From: Halichondria panicea
Lineage: Eukaryota > Porifera > Demospongiae > Suberitida > Halichondriidae
Direction of reading: 5' to 3'
Length of the DNA stretch: 64,000 nucleotides
NCBI RefSeq assembly: GCF_963675165.1
Contig: NC_087388.1
Coordinates: forward strand, 5,985,651-6,049,650
A program made the translations under genes and the position numbers. How positions within the stretch are numbered: the stretch's first letter is position 1; each line of letters starts with the position of its first letter. This document shows positions 1 to 11,591 of this stretch, in pieces. The notes under the pieces were generated by a model, which worked only from the letters and a program-made list of their open reading frames with translations, did not search any database and was not told where the DNA came from.

Positions 1-7
1 TACATAA

Positions 8-1979
8 TTATAGTATATACAACAGTATCTTAGCAACTACCATGAAGTTGAATATTGCACACACCAAAGCAAATAAGTTTGGAGTGCTCCGTTTGCCATT
101 GCTGACACTCACACCAATTACACTAGTAAGATTAACAGGAAATACTATAGCAACAACACACAGTTCATCATTGTCCTCAGTCATAGTGATACTAGTAGAT
201 AGTGAAATGGTACATTGCTTGATGTTATTGTCATATAAAATGAAGCAGGATTTCTCACTAATCACATGGATATTATACTGGTGAGAAATTCCAGAGATGC
301 GTAGATTGATGGTAGTAGGTACAATAGTAGTACAGATCACCAGACCAGCGTATAAATAGGAGTTTTTATCGACCACTATTTTTGTAGACAGCTCGTCTCG
401 ATTGAAGCAAAAGTCAACGATAAAACCAGTTTGTATACCAGTTTTAAGAAACTCGGTATATATTTCCAGGTCATCATATATCACTAGAATAACTGGGCAA
501 TCACATGAGCTGGACACAATATCTTGAGATGAGGTAATTGAATATGTTAGACTGGACCCATTCAAATAATAACCTTCATCAACGTGTTGTATTGGTCTAG
601 TTACATTCAGGGAGATCGATTTATCCACAGCAATACGGTCAACATCCAGTTCTTGACAATCTTTGACTGTGAAGACAATGAGAGATCCGTGAGAAAACCG
701 GATTTTTTCGAATACAGTGAAAGTTATTGAGTCGTATGCATGCTTGATAAACGAGTTAACAAAGATTATATACCCCCCAGGCAGTTCGTATATGCTGTTT
801 ACAGTGATGTTTAGGTTTTTTTCTGATACAGGAAGGACAGTAGTCATGTCTGTTACAGCAATTGCAGGAAACACTAAAGAATCGTCAGAAACATTAGTGG
901 GCGGAGTTGATGTTGTCCATGGAGATTCAGAAACAGTGGTGTATACGATGGGTGGAGGTGAAGTTGACTTATCAGTATGAGATAGTTCTAGTGTGAGAAC
1001 AGGCAGTAAGACTGCTAAGACCACCACTGTTAGTACCACAATGATGACCAATAAGATTATTATCGTCAACAGCCACGACCATTTGCAACGCCTTGAATGA
1101 TGATGAAAAAGGTTGAATACATGTATACATTCAAGTTTAGGCTTACCATTGTCACCAGAGACTGATCGCCAGTGCTGGATATTTCCCCATGATTGGATGT
1201 TTTAGCTTGGCTTGCGTGATCTGCATACATCAGTGCATGTTGTAAATAGAATTGGTCCCTCGGTGCATTAACTTACCTTTGGTGGGATCAAGCTGACTTC
1301 TCTGATCCATCTCACTGATGTTGGTCATTTCCATTATGCTACCAGACCCTTAATAATTATGATCAAAATTATTGCTTATACATGCAGGTACCACTAACCA
1401 TTTGTTGAACTCAGCCTGTACCCTTTAGATACTGTATGTCCAGCATGTCCACTAAGACGTCTTTCGACCACCTTAGCGAGATCACTGTGCTCGACACTAG
1501 AGCGTGAGAGAGCCTTAAATACGTCTGTCCAGCTTCTCTCTTCACCTTTTAGCCACTCTGATAGACCCTCAAGATAGCAGTTATCAGGATCTTGACGACA
1601 TCTTATGTTGATAGTTTCAATGTTAACTTGCAAAGCTAACAACATTATGCATACCTGCTGAGTTTGCTTGATCCACAGCTTCTAATTTCTTCTGTAAGCA
1701 CGGAGATGAGGAGGTCATCATGTCGCTCATTCTTTTCCTGAAGTATTGTAATGAATTTATCATAAGAAAACTTTTTACTTTTGCTTGCAATTCTAGCACT
1801 AGCATCCTGGCTTTATCCGTATTTATCGTGATAAGCTGATTGATTTTATGATTCATTTCGTCTGATATCAGATGGTTTTGAAACAAAACTCCAGCATTTC
1901 GTTTTAAATCGAAAGCGGTGAGTAACTATATCTTCTCGTTGCAACTCACCAATACATTGTAACCAATATTTGTTGTCAT
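8..1979 (-). pseudogene. Death-domain two-transmembrane receptor, damaged copy
   Basis: Minus-strand member of the receptor family. The last exon (about 1100-8) is fully open: a transmembrane segment rich in I, L and V, a Thr/Ser/Pro stalk, an ectodomain with several N-glycosylation sequons, CPVILVIYDDLEIY and SYLYAGL motifs, and a hydrophobic C-terminus with no charged tail. Upstream exons are 1348-1277 and 1220-1147 (linker) and about 1645-1399 (second half of a Death domain with LEGLSEWLKGEERSW). A CARD-like exon lies at 1979-1655. Three lesions show: the CARD reading frame stops at 1928-1926, 17 codons after its ATG; the first half of the Death domain seen in the paralogue at 13169 is absent; and the last-exon acceptor that reads cagcattcaagg in the paralogue near 12520 reads catcattcaagg here. 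The ectodomain may still be expressed from another start, but the whole gene looks broken. Confidence 0.75.
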
Positions 1980-2029
1980 ATTGCACCTCTTATACAGACC
2001 TGCCATGCAATAAAGTCTGTTAGCAACTG

Positions 2030-2757
2030 GACGAGTCAATCCTAGAAAAGGTAGCTCACGCGATCATACATACTCAGAATTGCTTGCAATGAATCAGCTC
2101 CAACCACAACCGCAAGATTACGATGGCTCAGCTCTTCAAATGGTGACCCAGTTTGCAGAGTGCATGGAGGGTAGCAATTATGTTCGCCAACCGTTCACTT
2201 TTTATTGCTTTTGCTTGCATAAAATGCTCCATAAGATATTGAAGAATCGTGATCAAGTTACAATCGCTGGAATATTAGATCGCATTAAAGAGAACGTGTT
2301 ACCTCTTCCAGGAAAACCTGATGAGATTTACGATTTGCTTACTGGTATTCAAAGCCTATCGGACGAGTTTGACATACGTGGGGAGCATACTAATGTTGCG
2401 GATATTCGAATAAGAAAGAAAGGTAATTAGTGAGTAGCTAATTATAATATTATACTGTGCTTGTGTAAGCACATAATTAATTACTCCACAGGAGATATAT
2501 CTTTAACAGAAGTCTTTCAACGTGGAATTGAAGATGAAAAAGCACCTGGCGACTGCTCTAATACAAGCGACATACCACCTTCATTATATATGCTGGTATA
2601 AAATTATACTGTACGAAAGATGTACACTAAGTAAAGTACTATACTGTACCCTCAGAATGTCACGGTTCCAGCAGATATTGAAGATAAGGTGACACCTGAC
2701 TACTCTAGTGCAAGTGAGGTACTACCGATTTTGCAACCTTCAGATACTGAACATGAG
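2030..2757 (+). pseudogene. Orphan 3' fragment of a CARD-ankyrin receptor
   Basis: It starts inside the third ankyrin repeat (GRVNPRKGSS) and continues through the conserved helical segment after the repeats (HKMLHKILKN, IKENVLPLPG, IQSLSDEFDIRGEHTNV), ending at a donor at 2423. Two stalk exons follow: 2492 onward and 2656-2718, each with the ADxED...DYSSASE-type repeat also seen in the intact gene at 50555. The donor after the first stalk exon, AG/GTACTACC in paralogues, is ATACCACC here. No CARD, no complete ankyrin repeats and no transmembrane exon remain. The fragment begins about 50 bases from the ATG of the opposite-strand CARD at 1979, so the boundary looks like a rearrangement junction. 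Non-functional remnant is the best call. Confidence 0.75.
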
Positions 2758-2766
2758 GTTTATAAT

Positions 2767-2907
2767 ACCGTAATCGTTCTAATTATAGAACCAATAAAAA
2801 ATAATTATTTTTCTACAATGTACGCAAAAAATTGATTTTATATGGTAGTATACGGGCGTTATAAAAAACCTAACCAAGGCTGGTTCTATAATTAGAACGC
2901 CTACGGT
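2767..2907. mobile_element. Small foldback element (MITE-like)
   Basis: The ends 2767-2793 and 2881-2907 are inverted copies of 27 bases with two mismatches, beginning ACCGTA and containing TTCTAATTATAGAACC. The middle is AT-rich with no coding potential. It lies at the point where the receptor fragment to its left loses its transmembrane exon. No target-site duplication was identified. Confidence 0.6.
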
Positions 2908-3382
2908 AGGCAGTTTTTCGCATCAAGGAATTCATTAACCACTAATTGCATGACGTCACGGCTGGGGTACATTCCAGCGCCATTTTTTAACCACTAACAA
3001 TAAGTAAAAGTTCATCAACTTCTGCGCAATGGACAATGTTCTAATAAAGCGAATGGGGCCAGTAAGTTTTTAAAATCTTGGCTGAAAACTAGGTGTCATA
3101 AACGAGCATGTTGGCATTAATTATCGGATTAGAAACTTCCGGATCTCGGAGCGAGTTGTGAGTATAATAATAGCTGCTCAGGACGCAACCTTTGACCCCG
3201 AAATTTTCTTAGTAACGAGCTCTTATTTTCTCTTGCGCAAAAGCGCTCAGAACCCATTCATACACACCGTGAACACTAAAAAAAATACACAGAGATTCCA
3301 AAATGTTAATGATCTAAATAAATTCTATTTTGGAGCAACTCTATTCGTTTTTTCTTGATTTACTTTTATATCAATGTCAGTT
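2908..3382. other. Intergenic, nothing recognised
   Basis: Noncoding sequence between the foldback element and the 3' end of the next minus-strand receptor. The short open frame at 3158-3358 starts with GTG and has no family resemblance. It is taken as chance. Confidence 0.5.
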
Positions 3383-6300
3383 CTAAAGTTTTGTATATTC
3401 ACGTCGATTGGGGAACGCAACTGATCCCTCTGAGTCTTTTTTCAGTTTCGTACAGTACTTCAGTTTCTTACAGCAATTGTAGAAAAATGGCACTAAAAGC
3501 CACAGAAGAAATAATGTAATTAGTAGTAGCCACAAACCAAGCAAAAATAATAATGCCGTTGATGACAATATTGAATACGAATACTGGATTTCTGCTTTCC
3601 TTACTACATCACTGGCATTTCGTTTGGGAACAACTCCTACGATACAGAACTCTGGTGTGTCCACAAAACTATTGAAATTGTGATTACACTCTGTTGTAGT
3701 TGTGGATGTTATTGAGCAAAAGCTTGTGAAGGAGCTAGTTGAGTTTTCCTCATTCCAACCATTGATACGATAAGTTATGTTTCCCATGACATGTGAGTTG
3801 GCTTCAAAGTGAACGCCAAAAAAATAATAACTGTTTCCTGCAAGTATGATACTGATCGAGAAATTATTATTTTTGATGCAGTGCTCCATATAGGTGAACG
3901 TCCAAGATCCATTGAGCAAAAAGGATTCGTATTCGTCAACATTGTCATAAACTACCAAAACAACTGGGCATTCTGAGCTGTTATAGTCTGCTGATACTTG
4001 AATTTGCAACCTCAGAGAGGCGATATATTGTGTGTAGAGCTCATAAATTGGAGTATTTTCTTCTGGAGTGAGTATTCCTTCCTCGTGTATTGTGGTATTT
4101 TCTTTTCTGATATCATCACAATTGCTAATGTTGAAGTAAATTGGGATAATCTGAGTATTTGGGGTCTCAGTGAATGTTAGCTGCTTTACATTCGGTCTGA
4201 CTCGAGCTATAGGTAGTACTGACTGCTGGATCAGTTGAGTGATATGTACTGAACCATGATTGGATTCTTGGTGTATTGATATTATCGTGGAGGATAATGC
4301 AGAAGCAGTACACATTGCGAAGAAAATAATGATATAAAAGAAGAAGAACATGTTACATTTTCTCTTTAGTGTAGTCGGAATACAGCATCGACAAAGTATC
4401 TATAAAGAAAAAGGGATTTACATTAATGAGGTTATAATATCTCAAACACTGCTGCATGCAATAGCTACGTAATTACCTTGGACATCCAAACGTCACTGTG
4501 ATTGTTAACAAAGTCGAGGCATCTGACCTTTGTGGTATCCCGCTGCATGTGCAGTTTTAGAGATATCACCATCATTTTAGGATAGTACAGTACAAGTACA
4601 GTGTACAGTTTAGGTCATTGTCGCAATTCGATAGATCACAACAAAGAATCATAAAAAAATACCATGAACTGAGACTAATTAATTGTGGAAGAACCACGAA
4701 AATTTACTATAGCTACCTCATTACCTTATATTCTTGTTTTGAGTTTGAATCATTGGGTGGTGTGCAGAGTTCGTTTATGACTTCTGAACCTCGCAATAAG
4801 GTAGTAGATTGCAGCTGGAGAGACTTTGCAGGAGAACGAACATGCGGAGAACAAGGAGCCAAACTATTGTATGTGGGAGAAGGAATTATTGACAGTCTAG
4901 GATTTTTAATGCACTCTGATTCAGAAGAAGCTTTAGAATCTGTTGTCTCATCAATTGTAGTACACTGTTGATTTGGCTCTGAATTATCACTCCGAAGATT
5001 TCTTGATCGTATGGCACAGCCATGCCTTTCAGCCCGGCTTTGATCTGTGTATGCATGTGCACGAATATAATAATGTAACACAGTGTGTACACAGTAAAAA
5101 CACATTCATTACAGTAACATAAAACATCATGCACTCAAACTGTGAGTATGTATGTTGATCAATCTACATAACAAGCTGGCAATTAATAGCCTGAGCTTCT
5201 GGATCTCGGGGTGAGGTTGTAGCTGTTGAGTGGTGTTATTTGTGGGAGAACAAACAATAATGAGCAGCTAAATTCACTATTATTATAATCAAGAAGACCT
5301 TGCACAGGCAAAAATGAACAAATTAATATACTCATGGTTACCTGTGATGCTATCAGCCAAATTGATGAGCCCCACTGTAGGATTTTTGAGAGCGTCTGAC
5401 AGGAGACTCCATGTTACGTGTTGTGTACTCAGGAGTGTAGCCAACATTTCACGCAAGCATGACATATTAGATGTGTCGTGATGCTTCCTATTGATGTCGG
5501 TGAGAACATGATAAGATAGATCTAGAGCCAATCCCAGATCGAACCAGTGAGAGCTTGCACTTTCATGAAGTTGCTCAAAAACGTGCTGTAGATCGTTAAT
5601 TGTCAAAGCCTGTATAAAAGCAACAATCAACAGAGTTTCGTTTGGTGGGGAGGAGAAAATTACCCCTCTCGGAAATAATTCATAGAATAAAATTGAGTGA
5701 TACTGGTGACATTTCTTATATGTAAGTATCTACTGGGATGCATGCCACAAACCCTCTAGATACATGTATGTCACCCCCCTCTATACATAATTATTATGCA
5801 TCATTAGCCTCCCTTAATAAAACTAAAGGCAGCTAGGATGATAAAACTAATTACTGACTATATACCTTGTCCAGGTGAGAAGATTTATCCACTAATAGGA
5901 TGATGTCACTCTCAGGGATTTCTGGATTGAGTTGTTGGTCCCTCACTCCAGTCTTCTTACACACATCTTCCATTACTGTAACAGAGGACAATTCATCTGA
6001 AGAAAGTGTTAAGCACTAGATCAATGTTTCATTAAAATATTTGCGTAGAGTTTAGCCACAGTGCATGTCAATTTAGCTTCGCAGGAACTTCTGCATGGTT
6101 AAAACTTTTTACCTCTAAAGCATATTAAAGCATAATTATGGACAATACAAAAGTGCCTTTATTTTAAGGAATCCGTGTAAAGGTATACGAAGTATATTAT
6201 GAGGGCAAACTCAACGCAAATAGACCTTAAAATAACCTGTTAGAACTTCTCTACTACTATAGCATCATTCTTACACATGCTCCATTACATAATCCTATTA

Positions 6301-9300
6301 AAAAGTGATACAGCTTACCAGATGTAATGCGCTGATCATGAACATGACTTTGTACTTCCGTATTCAAGCACACATCTTCCATTACAGAATTACCTGAGGA
6401 AAAGCAGACACAGCAGTTACGCTCACGTAGTACGTTTGTCAAGTAACATGCTCACTCAAAGAAGGCTGTTGATCATGCATGGGTTTAGGTTTTTATAACC
6501 GTTTCTTGTGCATTACTATGAAGTGCGTGGGAGTCGGATATATATACTGATATTACATTGTATGCTATAAGTATACTTCATAGTGATAGTGTATGTAACC
6601 TACATGTTAAGCTGGTACTCAATGCTGATGAGGCACCTTCCACTGTAGATGCACTAGTCATTGAATTCCAACCGTCCTCTTGAGTGCTTGTGGATTCATC
6701 TGTGAGCACAATATACATGCATGCATGTGCGGTCAAAATCATTGACGTATGTTTTACCTGCACTGGGAGACATTGGCAATGTATCTGAGTCACTGCTTGT
6801 CCCATGTATGGGTTCGTCTGACTGAGAATCGTCGTGAGTGCTGATTATTGGAACGCTTATTATTGGAATGTTGGCAAATATTTCATCGCACTCGACCAAC
6901 ACTCTCAAAACTTCTTGATGTTGCTTTTGATCTGCAATGTCAAAGGCAGTTAACCCAACATTGTTTCTAGCGTTGGCATCACTGAGCTCAAGAAGATATT
7001 CCGCAGCTCCTCTGTTGTTGAATCGAGCAGCTATGTGAAGAGGTGTGTCTCCATCCTCATTCACAACTGAGACATTATGATGGTGTGTTTCGACCAATTG
7101 GGTGACTAAGAGTCCCCATTTTGACCAATCCCAGCGACAGGCAAGATGGAGGAGGGTCATTCCATCACTGTCCCTGATTGAACTGACATCAACTGTCGGA
7201 TCAAGCCCTATCAGTAAGGTTAAGGCAGAAGTCGGGTCACCACCATCTTGGCCAAACGCTTTTAGCAGTTTCTTTGTTGAATTATCTTCTGCCTGTAAAG
7301 TGTGCGTGTTAGAATAGAATACGGATACATTGTTTAGAAGTACAGCTAGCTGCATCAGAGTATAAAACAAGATACCTACCACTTTATACAAGTCTAACGT
7401 GAATATGATTATTACCTTCAATATTACTTGTTGACCAATTTTGACCTCAATGAATGCATTTTCTTTCAGGTGCTGCATCTGTTCAAGACTCAACTGGCCA
7501 TAAATATGCTTAAAATAAGCTGGAACTCGAAACACCAGCTCTGTACAGCCTTCTCGAACATTCTTCAAATTCAAAACTTGGTGTGGTATTATTTGTTCCC
7601 AGCATTTCATAAAAACTAGCTCCAATTTTTGAATTTGATCAAAAGTGATTGTTTGAAAGTCAACATCAATCTTACATGTTATCTCCACTGATTCAATGTG
7701 AGACGGTTGAGGGCCAAAGTCATCAACAAATAAGAAACATCGTCGATTAACATATTGCCGAAACAAATGCTCGTATCTCAGTAATGCTTGATCATTTTCA
7801 TATGGGAAAAGAAATTCTTCTCGCATTACGGAAATCAGTGAGTAATTGAACCAAGAGCAGAAATTATTCTGTAGGAAGACTGACAATTCGCTAAAGCTGG
7901 TAACATCACGGAACAGAATCTGTTCAGAAGGTCTACGATAAATTGGGTTGAAATACGATTCTTGTGGTGTTAAAAGCGCCTGGACGTACTGCTTCACTTT
8001 AGTGATGTCATATTGTTTTTCCAGATTCATAATCGTGTTTGTGAGTAAGCTACAAAACTTCGAATGAATGTGTCGTGTTTCATCACGTAGGGCTGTCATG
8101 AACATTTTATAAGAGATTTCTGTGGCTGATACTGTATCACTACAAGGAGTATCACGAGTGCATCTTTTAATTTGAGGTGGCTTGGAGCTTAAGCACTTAT
8201 CTCTGCCAGTGACATGACCCAAGATAGTACACTTTCCACAGTCACATTGGAAGCTAAAGAATTTAGAATCAGGTGCCGTGAGTGATGCAAATCCAGATAA
8301 GCTTGTACTGACGGATCTTGGTTGTAACTCTTCACCTGCCTGACCTTCGTTATCTGCTATAACGAGGTGACAATTTATTGGCTCACTATCATGCATGGTG
8401 TGGTACAAACTACTGGATCAGTATAAATTATCTGATATATTTATTGGCTCACTATAATTATTACGCATGTTGTATATAAATTATCTTATTCATCAGCCAT
8501 GACAAGCCCAAACGGCTGGGGAAGGGTTGTAGCAGGTTTATTGGATAGCTCTCATATCTTGTTAATCATGCAAAATCAGTGAATGCTTTGCACACACTTA
8601 AGTATATGCGACCCTTTTTACTCACGTGAAATGCAACCTTTACAAGCCTTATTAAAGTCAACCACTACCGTATAAATGTTCGCGGTTTTCGCGGATTGAG
8701 CCTCTACCGCGAAAATTTATACCCACAAAAATTTATATGAATAGTAGGCGTGTTCAGTATTATTGACCACACCTATCGACAATAAAAGGTGCCTCACCGT
8801 TATAGGCTAGGCCTGGATTCGAGGGTAACGGTGTGGAGGTACAGCTAGCTGCATGTTGATGTGCGCATGCGCCAAAAGGCTGGAACTCAGACCACGAAAA
8901 TAAAATCCGCAAAATCCTTTGTTATGGTCCATCCGCCAAAATTTATACCCTCGAAATATACCCGCTATACGGTATATACAGTGTGCACAGTGACATTGCT
9001 CTCCTGATTCTTTCTTTGATACATTTTTGCGGAAATGCCTTTAGAAAGGTTTTCGTGGATTTAATGTTCGTGAAATAGCAGCCTTTTGCAGCATGCATGC
9101 ATGCATGGGATATTAAGTTCGTGGTTATAACTGTTCGTGGTCCAGCTTAATCTGCAAAAACCACAAACATTTATACCCTCGAAATATACCCGCTATACGA
9201 TACATAGTGCAATACATGAGTTGAGTTTTCATAAAGCAATCTAGGATTTATATTTATACAACCTACCTCCTATTCTTTGAGTTTGATCGCACTGTTGATG

Positions 9301-9609
9301 TTGTCTCTGTAATGCATCAATGAGTTTTTGCACTGTAGCTTTCGTAAAACTACCAGCTTCTTCAAGAGCACTAACGAATGAATGAAAAACCAGTGGATTG
9401 TTTTTTATCTGGAGCAGCACAGATTCCATTATTCTTCGTGCTTTGTCACCAGCATCATGAGTGTCATTCCTAAGATAATCTCGATCGTTTGGTGCTAAGA
9501 TCTCAAAACGGAGTAAATGATCGCTGACATCTTTAGGAGACTGCTTGATGCAAGTAAGAAGGCTGCTGTGACAGTCCTTGATTGCTTTGTACTCTGCTGA
9601 CTCAGACAT
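3383..9609 (-). CDS. CARD-domain X-ankyrin-Death two-transmembrane receptor, intact
   Basis: Ten exons read in one phase: 9609-9267, 8353-7416, 7292-6758, 6699-6604, 6393-6319, 5996-5866, 5609-5342, 5044-4725, 4542-4477, 4399-3383; about 1262 aa. Order: CARD-like domain (residues 1-110, ATG in context of MSESAEYKA), domain X (115-427), ankyrin repeats (about 465-560, DGMTLLHLAC and DGDTPLHIAA), Ser/Thr linker, Death domain (about 707-795, LTINDLQHVFEQL to NPTVGLINLAD), acidic linker, transmembrane 1 (about 943-965), ectodomain with CPVVLVVYDNVDEY, SYYFFG and FCIVGVVP, transmembrane 2 (about 1204-1229) and a basic tail of about 33 residues. N-terminal half should be cytosolic, ectodomain outside. 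The intron 7415-7293 is a multiple of three without stops, so it could be retained. CARD and Death domains bind like domains in apoptotic and innate immune signalling; the ligand is unknown. Exon borders are inferred by eye. Confidence 0.8.
7416..8353 (-). other. Domain X: conserved module between CARD and ankyrin repeats
   Basis: About 312 residues in one exon. It opens with a Cys cluster (CDCGKC, then GHVTGRDKC), and the core carries FCSWFNYSLI, YVNRRCFLFVDDFGP, VEITCKIDVD, EGCTELVFRVPAYF and KENAFIEVKIG. Three other copies occur in the window (57767-56848 intact, 20920-19950 broken, 22505-22334 fragment). The pattern of an invariant WF-Y, an RR-F and an EGC-EL-F-VP motif recalls a domain I remember as common next to Death and ankyrin modules in invertebrate proteins; I cannot name a database family for it. 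The Cys cluster could bind zinc, but this is inference. Confidence 0.65.
8668..9206. repeat. Two decayed repeat copies in an intron
   Basis: The first intron of the large receptor holds two segments ending in nearly the same sequence: CCTCGAAATATACCCGCTAT occurs near 8950 and again near 9178. A related end (CCGTATAAATGTTCGCGG) lies at about 8670. This looks like tandem decayed MITEs. No open frame. Confidence 0.5.
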
Positions 9610-9699
9610 GATGCTTGACAGTAAATGAAGAATAAGCTTTAAGAATGAAACTTTAAAGAAGCAGTATCCCATGTCACATGGCACACCTGCCACACTCTA

Positions 9700-10014
9700 C
9701 CATACCTAGCATTGTGTATCATGGTTGTAGAGTAATACAAATTAGTCGACAAACAAGTTCCCCAAAACGATAAATATTAGTTTAAGGACTGTTAGAATTG
9801 TGAGATGGCTATGTGGTACAACCATATTCTACACAGTAGTTTTAATCAAACAATATGACTATTCTACTCATCTGATCACGAGCACTATGATTATAATTAT
9901 GAACACACTGTCAGCAAAGTAAGCCATTAACCCTACACACACTGTATATACATGTAAGTATAGACAGTAAATGTACTCACACACACATCTCCGAGTCACC
10001 TGATCATGTTAGCG
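9700..10014. other. Intergenic upstream of the large receptor, likely promoter region
   Basis: AT-rich noncoding sequence 5' of the CARD exon at 9609. It should contain the promoter, but no TATA box or defined site can be assigned with confidence. Confidence 0.35.
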
Positions 10015-10669
10015 TAGAGTGTGATGAGTGCTTGTCTCAGGTACTGTATTGTGGGAGGTGTGAGGAGACCATTCTCCAGGAGTGTGAGGAGGGGGGTGCT
10101 CCGATGAGTGTTGTGGGACCTCTGGAACCGTTGGACCGAGGAGAAGGTGGAGTCAGAGTAGAGTCCGTCCAATCGATGGCTACTGCTCAGATAGTTGAGG
10201 TGTTAGAGGAACAGCTATATGTGTGTGTGCATGGGTCATTTCAATTCCTGTAAACACCACACATACCCGCCCCCCCCGTACCTCCTAAAAAGTAGTGTCA
10301 GCAATGACAGCCAGTTCCAATGGAGTGGGGGAACAGGAGAGTCTGTTGAGGGAATCCCCCACTTCCCTCAGGGGTCCAGAGAAAACAGAAAAGAGTGTCA
10401 TTACAGCTAATGTTGAAGTAGAGGCTAACAGGTTTGGAAGTGTATACAGTGTAACAATTTCACTGAGACAATGTGGTAAAAGAATGTACAAGGTCCTGCA
10501 TGGCATGGTACATTATTTTAAGCTCAGAGTCCCCCCCTATATAAGTAGATACTTCATAGCTGTCACTGAGTTGAACAAAATGTTACTATACTTTTTCCTT
10601 CATGCACTGTTGGGTTGGAGGTGAGTCCACTGGACTGGTGGAAGCCCCCATTGAACGGGGAGTCAATCT
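10015..10669 (-). other. Possible exons of a helical-repeat protein, unidentified
   Basis: Three exon-like blocks on the minus strand. Block 10669-10596 is flanked by an acceptor-like ctctggtgtag and a gtatag donor and reads DSPFNGGFHQSSGLTSNPTV. Block about 10500-10290 reads a helix-rich frame with LASTSTLAVMTLFSVFSGPL followed by REVGDSLNRL. Block about 10200-10015 reads TPLLTLLENGLLTPPTIQYL and more helix-like sequence. The middle block vaguely resembles ARM-repeat proteins of the CIP2A type, but I would not assign it. An in-frame stop sits close to the end of the middle block, so the join is not proven. Degenerate copies of the first block occur at 19126-19212 and 22010-22110, so this may be part of a dispersed repeat. 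Confidence 0.3.
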
Positions 10670-11044
10670 ACACCAGAGAGAGAACACGTCAATGCTAGTA
10701 GTCACCGCCTTGCATATAAAGGTATAGTTGTGCACACACCGAGGCTGAATTGAATGTACATTGTGCTCAATAAGGAAAGTAATAGATACTGGCCTATAGT
10801 ACACACATACAGGTGCATGCATATCATTGTTATACGTACCCTGTACTGTAAATGTTAGTACCGTTATGACAATGCTAGTATAGCACCCAGGACAATGCCT
10901 TGCATAGAGTAATTGTGCACACCGAAGGCTGAGCTTCAAATGTTAGTACCCCTCTTCCCCCCTATGCAATGAGTCCCCATCATTCCCACAAAATGTGACA
11001 TAATAATTATAAACAAAATTAAGACGTATATAGACATAAGACGG
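10670..11044. other. Intergenic, nothing recognised
   Basis: Noncoding. A short stretch ending in CACACCGA(A/G)GCTGA is repeated at about 10735 and 10917, suggesting a local duplication of about 180 bases. No gene was supported. Confidence 0.4.
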
Positions 11045-11163
11045 CAATCTTCTATTGAAGATCCACTATCAATGAAACATTCAATCAATAATTATTATTG
11101 TGTTAAGGTTACAGAAGATTGTGATTATTCCACTTGTAATAGTGGATTTCCAATAGAAGATTG
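11045..11163. mobile_element. Hairpin MITE
   Basis: Inverted repeat 11045-11069 and 11139-11163 (25 bases, two mismatches), starting CAATCTTCTATTG, around a 69-base AT-rich loop. It has no coding capacity. Confidence 0.6.
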
Positions 11164-11591
11164 ATCTTTACCAAAAATGGACTAATTATTTATGCTAAAA
11201 TTGCATAATTTATCAGTATAGTCCTACTGTTGAGCGTAACGATGTAGCCGAGAAAATTGAAGACAAATATGTGAGGACATGCATGTACCGTAACTATGTA
11301 GTTGCTATGTAAGTCTATAGCGGATCAACAAATTAAAACAGTTATAACAGTTAGAACCACTGTGAAGAGTATTGGCATGTAACACAATGTGACATTTCCT
11401 TGTATAAATCATTGACTCACATGGCATGAAAATCTCTACATAATATAATAATTTGGAGTGCTCTGTTTGCCACCGCTGACATCATTAGGAAGTAGATGTA
11501 CACTTTGTACAAAAGGAGATACTATAGCAACAACACACAATTCATCGTTGTCCTCAGTCATAGTGATACTAGTAGATAGTGAAATGGTACA
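11164..11591. other. 3' flank of the Death receptor pseudogene
   Basis: The segment 11450-11591 is homologous on the minus strand to the ectodomain C-terminus of the copy at 8-300 (TMTEDNDELCVVAIV), but it lies after a premature stop. The rest is AT-rich noncoding sequence. Confidence 0.6.

Noticed and set aside
3158-3358. Open frame of 66 residues on the plus strand
   Set aside because: Non-ATG start, no motif, no neighbouring exon. It looks like a chance frame in AT-rich DNA.
10015-10669. Assignment of the exon-like blocks to CIP2A
   Set aside because: The resemblance is limited to a short helical stretch, and the join is interrupted by a stop.
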